From positions 1-64,000 of the forward strand of contig JACMNO010000030.1 of assembly GCA_014378485.1 (NCBI GenBank): DNA of 64,000 bases. The letters run 5' to 3'. This DNA comes from Bacteroidia bacterium (lineage in GTDB: Bacteria > Bacteroidota > Bacteroidia > B-17B0 > Aurantibacillaceae). The notes beneath the pieces were generated by a model, which saw only the letters and a list, made by a program, of their open reading frames with translations, made no database searches and had not been told where the DNA came from. The position numbers were made by a program, and so were the translations under genes. This document shows, piece after piece, positions 60,369 through 64,000 of this stretch; position 1 is the first letter of the stretch; each line of letters begins with the position of its first letter.

Positions 60369-62057
60369 ATGAATTTTAACATTTCGATATTAGCTTTAGT
60401 GAGCTCTTTAATATTTTTTGGTTGTAAAGATATTGAGGGCAATGGTAAACAATCCGGTAAAAATGGCGGCACTTTTGTGATGGCTGAAAACAATCAGATT
60501 GCCACACTCTATCCACTCTCTATTACCTCACAAGTTGAAGGGCTTGTAACTTCGCAAATACATGAATGTCTTGTACGCTTGGATGCAAAAACCCTTGAAT
60601 TAACTCCTGGACTAGCTGAAAAATGGGAATATTCCGGAGATGGTAAAATTATTACATTTCACATAGTAAAAGCCGCTCATTTTCAAGATGATAAATGTTA
60701 TAAAGACGGAAAAGGACCTGAAATTACAAGTAAGGATATAAAATTTACATTAGAAAACATGTCTGCCAAGACTGAAAATAATTATCAATTTAATACGATT
60801 TTAAAAGGCCGGTTAGCAGGTGCAACAGAGTTTTTTGATAAAAAAACAAATACTATTTCAGGGATAAAAATCATTGACGAGTACACATTTTCACTTGAAT
60901 TGGTTAACCCAAGTTTAAGCTTTTTAAAGTTATTAGCAAATCCCGCAGCAGCAATTATTAATGAAACGGCTAACAAAGCTTATGGGCAAGACCTAAAAAC
61001 GGGTGCCGGTCCGTTTATGTATGATCAATCTTCCTCTAAGGAAAAAGTGGTGTTGGTTAAAAACCCACATTATTTTTTAAAGGATAGTGCTGGTTATTCA
61101 TTGCCCTACCTTGACTCTGTTGTAGTGCTGATAACACCTTCTATTGAGGATGGATTATCTCTTTTTGAAAACCAAAAAGTTGACCTTATCAACACCCTAC
61201 CTTCATTAAGGGTTAAGGATGTGGTTGAAAAAAACATTAAAGAGTTTATAAGTCATCCTCCAAAATCCCTATTGCAAAGAGAACCAGAAATGTACAGCCA
61301 GTTTTATGTTTTTAATACTAAGCAAAAACCTTTTGATAACGCAAAAGTGAGACAAGCAATCAATTACGCGATCGATAGAGAGAAGCTTGTGGATAATGTA
61401 TTGCAAGGGCAAGCAATTGGCGCTGCCTTTTACGGCATTACACCTAACACTTTCACTGGGTATGACATAAAAAAAATAAAGGGGTATAATTTAGATATTG
61501 AGAAGGCAAAAAAACTTCTTAATGAAGCTGGATTCCCTAATGCAAAAGGCTTTCCGGAAGTAAGAATTATTGTGAACTCAGGAAATTCAAGAAATAGTTC
61601 AGTAGCAGTTGAATTACAAAAACAGTTAAAGGAAAATTTAAACATCAATGTTAATTTTGAATCATTACCCAATGTTCAAAAATATAATCTGCAGATGCAC
61701 GGAAAAAGTGATATTTACAGAGATGCGTGGGTTGCTGACTTTCCAAGCCCTGAATCTTTTTTAAGTTTATTTGTAGGCGATGGGGTGCCTGCCGATATTG
61801 AAGCATCCAGTTTCCCTAATACATCACGCTATCAGAATTCTATGTATGATGAGTACTTTAAAAAAGGACGTGATTCAAACAATAAAGATACCAGTTATGC
61901 TTATTTTATGAAAGCTGAACAGGTGCTGATGGATGATGCTGTTGTGATTCCATTGTGGTATGAAGGCTCTTACCGTTTATTAACTAACAATGTAAAAGGG
62001 TTAAATTTAAACGCAATGCGTTATTATGACCTAACCAAAACATACAAAGTTAAATAA
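60369..62057 (+). CDS. Peptide ABC transporter substrate-binding lipoprotein (SBP_bac_5), paralogue of 24371..26140
   Basis: Lipobox 'LIFFGCKD'; 'PGLAEKWEYSGDGKIITFHI', 'GAGPFMYDQ', 'VRQAINYAIDREKLVDNVL'. Confidence 0.92.
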   Translation: MNFNISILALVSSLIFFGCKDIEGNGKQSGKNGGTFVMAENNQIATLYPLSITSQVEGLVTSQIHECLVRLDAKTLELTPGLAEKWEYSGDGKIITFHIVKAAHFQDDKCYKDGKGPEITSKDIKFTLENMSAKTENNYQFNTILKGRLAGATEFFDKKTNTISGIKIIDEYTFSLELVNPSLSFLKLLANPAAAIINETANKAYGQDLKTGAGPFMYDQSSSKEKVVLVKNPHYFLKDSAGYSLPYLDSVVVLITPSIEDGLSLFENQKVDLINTLPSLRVKDVVEKNIKEFISHPPKSLLQREPEMYSQFYVFNTKQKPFDNAKVRQAINYAIDREKLVDNVLQGQAIGAAFYGITPNTFTGYDIKKIKGYNLDIEKAKKLLNEAGFPNAKGFPEVRIIVNSGNSRNSSVAVELQKQLKENLNINVNFESLPNVQKYNLQMHGKSDIYRDAWVADFPSPESFLSLFVGDGVPADIEASSFPNTSRYQNSMYDEYFKKGRDSNNKDTSYAYFMKAEQVLMDDAVVIPLWYEGSYRLLTNNVKGLNLNAMRYYDLTKTYKVK

Positions 62058-62104
62058 CAATCTAAGATGTTTATCTGAACAATCAGGTAACGGTTTCTCA
62101 TTTA

Positions 62105-63052
62105 ATGGCAGATTACTATTCAATACTCGGGCTTTTAAAAAATGCGAGCGATATTGAAATTAAAACTGCTTTTAGGAAACTAGCAAAAGTTTATCATCCT
62201 GATAAAAACCCGAATGATCCGAATGCAAAACATTTATTTGAACACATTTTAAAGGCTTACAACACACTTATTAACCCACACTCCAGAACGCGTTATGACA
62301 ACGCTAATTTTTCAGAACCTGTAAAAAAAGTTCAGACAAAAAATTCCAGGCAGTCCGGTCAAAAAGAATGGTCGGTTTCAGAGGAGGATCTGAAACGGAG
62401 GGACTATTATAAAAAACATTATCATCACGTAAAGAGTAAAACAGCTTCTACTAAAGAAAAAACAATTGCGCCATATACAGATTACAAATATGTATTATTT
62501 GCTACGCCTATTGCTGTCGGTTTATTGATGTTAATACTTTCTATCTTTGGCTCTGAATTAAAAACAGAGTTGATTCCACAAAAGAAAAGCCCACCGATTG
62601 AAATTAAAAACTCTTCAATTAAGCTGTCTAACGGCGATAAACCATACAGCGGGTACTTTGGCAGTGCTAAAATTTATGACACCAGCAATAGTTTACAAAT
62701 AAATAACTCCAGTTCATTTGATGCCGTTATTGTTGTGTTTGATAAAAAAACGAATCAGTACATACAACATTCTTATTTAAAAGATTCTTATTATGTAGAG
62801 TTCTCTAATCTTCCTGAAAACGGTGTTTACTGGAAATGTATGCTTGGAAAGAACTGGAATAATACCAAATTTCTGAATGATAATCGCGTATCCGGTGGAT
62901 TTGACAGCTTGGTGCAATATCAAAGTAGTTCAAAGGCACCTACACTTTTTCCGCAGCAGAACGGTGATGAATTGAATCTTTTATATGTTATTGATCCGCA
63001 CTCCAAAAACAAGCAATACATTAGCAGCGAAGAAGATTTTTTTAAAAAGTAA
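62105..63052 (+). CDS. J-domain (DnaJ-like) protein with a transmembrane segment
   Basis: 'DYYSILGLLKNASDIEIKTAFRKLAKVYHPDKNPNDPNAKHLFEHILKAYNTLINPHSRTRYD' with HPD motif; TM 'YVLFATPIAVGLLMLILSIFG'. Confidence 0.9.
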   Translation: MADYYSILGLLKNASDIEIKTAFRKLAKVYHPDKNPNDPNAKHLFEHILKAYNTLINPHSRTRYDNANFSEPVKKVQTKNSRQSGQKEWSVSEEDLKRRDYYKKHYHHVKSKTASTKEKTIAPYTDYKYVLFATPIAVGLLMLILSIFGSELKTELIPQKKSPPIEIKNSSIKLSNGDKPYSGYFGSAKIYDTSNSLQINNSSSFDAVIVVFDKKTNQYIQHSYLKDSYYVEFSNLPENGVYWKCMLGKNWNNTKFLNDNRVSGGFDSLVQYQSSSKAPTLFPQQNGDELNLLYVIDPHSKNKQYISSEEDFFKK

Positions 63053-63054
63053 AC

Positions 63055-63852
63055 ATGTTAAAAACAACGCAATTTAAGAACGGTAAAGTTACCTTTTCTG
63101 ATACTGGGAAAGGAAGAGCCTTAGTATTGCTGCATGGTTTTTTAGGCTCGCACAAAATATGGGCAGGCACTATTGAGTGCCTTTCAAAATCTTTTCGTGT
63201 TATAGCTATTGATCTTCCCGGACATGGAGATACTGACTGTTTTGGTTATGTTCATACTTCCGAACTGATTGCTAAATGTGTTAAACATGTGATGGACGAT
63301 TTACGGCTGAAAAAATATGTAATCATTGGTCATAGTATGGGCGGTTATGCGGCTTTAGCATTCGCCGATTTGTTTCCTGATACCTTGCGCGGTTTGTGTT
63401 TATATCATTCAACTGCTTTTGCCGATTCGGAAGAAAAAAAAAGAGACAGAACCCGCTCCATTAAAGTGGTGAAGGCGAATCATAAAATATTCACCACAGA
63501 GGTTGTCAAAAATTTATTTGCTGCAAAAAATACAAAATACTTAAAAGAAGAAATTGCTTTTGCTCAAAAAATAGCGGCTAAAACTTCTAAACAATCTATT
63601 ATTGCATCGCTGGAAGGCATGAAGGATCGGCCTAACCGTGATATGATATTAGGCATGGCGCATTATCCTATTATGATGGTGATTGGGGAGTTGGATAATG
63701 TTCTGCCATGTGGGCAATTGCTGGAACAAAGTGAAATGATACAGAACAAACATATTCTTTATTTAGAGCATGACGGACATATGGGGTTTTTAGAAAGTCC
63801 ACGGGCAAGTAACGCTGCACTGAAAAAATTTATTAGAGTTTGTTTTAAATAG
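63055..63852 (+). CDS. Alpha/beta hydrolase
   Basis: '[14 protein letters not shown]', '[13 protein letters not shown]', nucleophile '[10 protein letters not shown]', C-terminal 'HDGHMGFLE'. Confidence 0.93.
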   Translation: MLKTTQFKNGKVTFSDTGKGRALVLLHGFLGSHKIWAGTIECLSKSFRVIAIDLPGHGDTDCFGYVHTSELIAKCVKHVMDDLRLKKYVIIGHSMGGYAALAFADLFPDTLRGLCLYHSTAFADSEEKKRDRTRSIKVVKANHKIFTTEVVKNLFAAKNTKYLKEEIAFAQKIAAKTSKQSIIASLEGMKDRPNRDMILGMAHYPIMMVIGELDNVLPCGQLLEQSEMIQNKHILYLEHDGHMGFLESPRASNAALKKFIRVCFK

Positions 63853-63860
63853 ACAGAAAA

Positions 63861-64000
63861 ATGGAAATAACTTTTACACATGCTCAAGAGAATGATTTAA
63901 AAAGAATCGTTTCCACCTACAATTCAACCATTCCCTCGCGTTTAGTTACCGCCGATTTAGAACCAGTATCTATTGAAAGTAAACAAGCTTGGTTTGATGT
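63861..64000 (+). CDS. GNAT-family N-acetyltransferase (3' truncated by window edge)
   Basis: ATG at 63861: '[46 protein letters not shown]', phosphinothricin acetyltransferase-like N-terminus. Confidence 0.75.
   Translation, partial: MEITFTHAQENDLKRIVSTYNSTIPSRLVTADLEPVSIESKQAWFD

Overview
The 64-kb window looks like an ordinary Bacteroidota chromosome segment: AT-rich, with type IX secretion (T9SS)/gliding-type CHU_C and SprB-repeat proteins, a PorP/SprF homologue, GH92, a TonB-dependent receptor and TAnnTTTG-like promoters. About 45 protein genes are supported, plus one tRNA-His(GTG) and several intrinsic-terminator hairpins. I saw no CRISPR array, rRNA, transposase, integrase or clear phage module. 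Recognisable genes include hflX, trmD, ftsX, nadB, ribE, xth, cdaA, paaZ, mltG, aspS and an Fe/Mn superoxide dismutase. The most notable observations are: (1) three tandem SpoIIE/PP2C-type phosphatases with different sensor modules (membrane, TPR, beta-propeller/Y_Y_Y). The first is split over three reading frames, and both breaks lie on homopolymers that also read as -1 slippery heptamers (A_AAA_AAC, T_TTT_TTC). (2) A 2111-aa SprB-repeat/CHU_C protein next to a PorP/SprF gene. Its repeat has an exact 462-nt period, and one unit carries an extra in-frame 672-nt domain. (3) A 204-aa single-RecA DEAD-box-like protein with degenerate motifs, packed against mltG. (4) A REP-like intergenic palindrome, CCCTTCGACTCCGCTCAGGGTGACA. 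(5) Two orphan oligopeptide-binding lipoproteins, a Tat-like leader on the SOD, and a large SprA-reminiscent outer-membrane protein. No clearly new defence or mobile system was found. Family names come from reading the translations, not from database searches.
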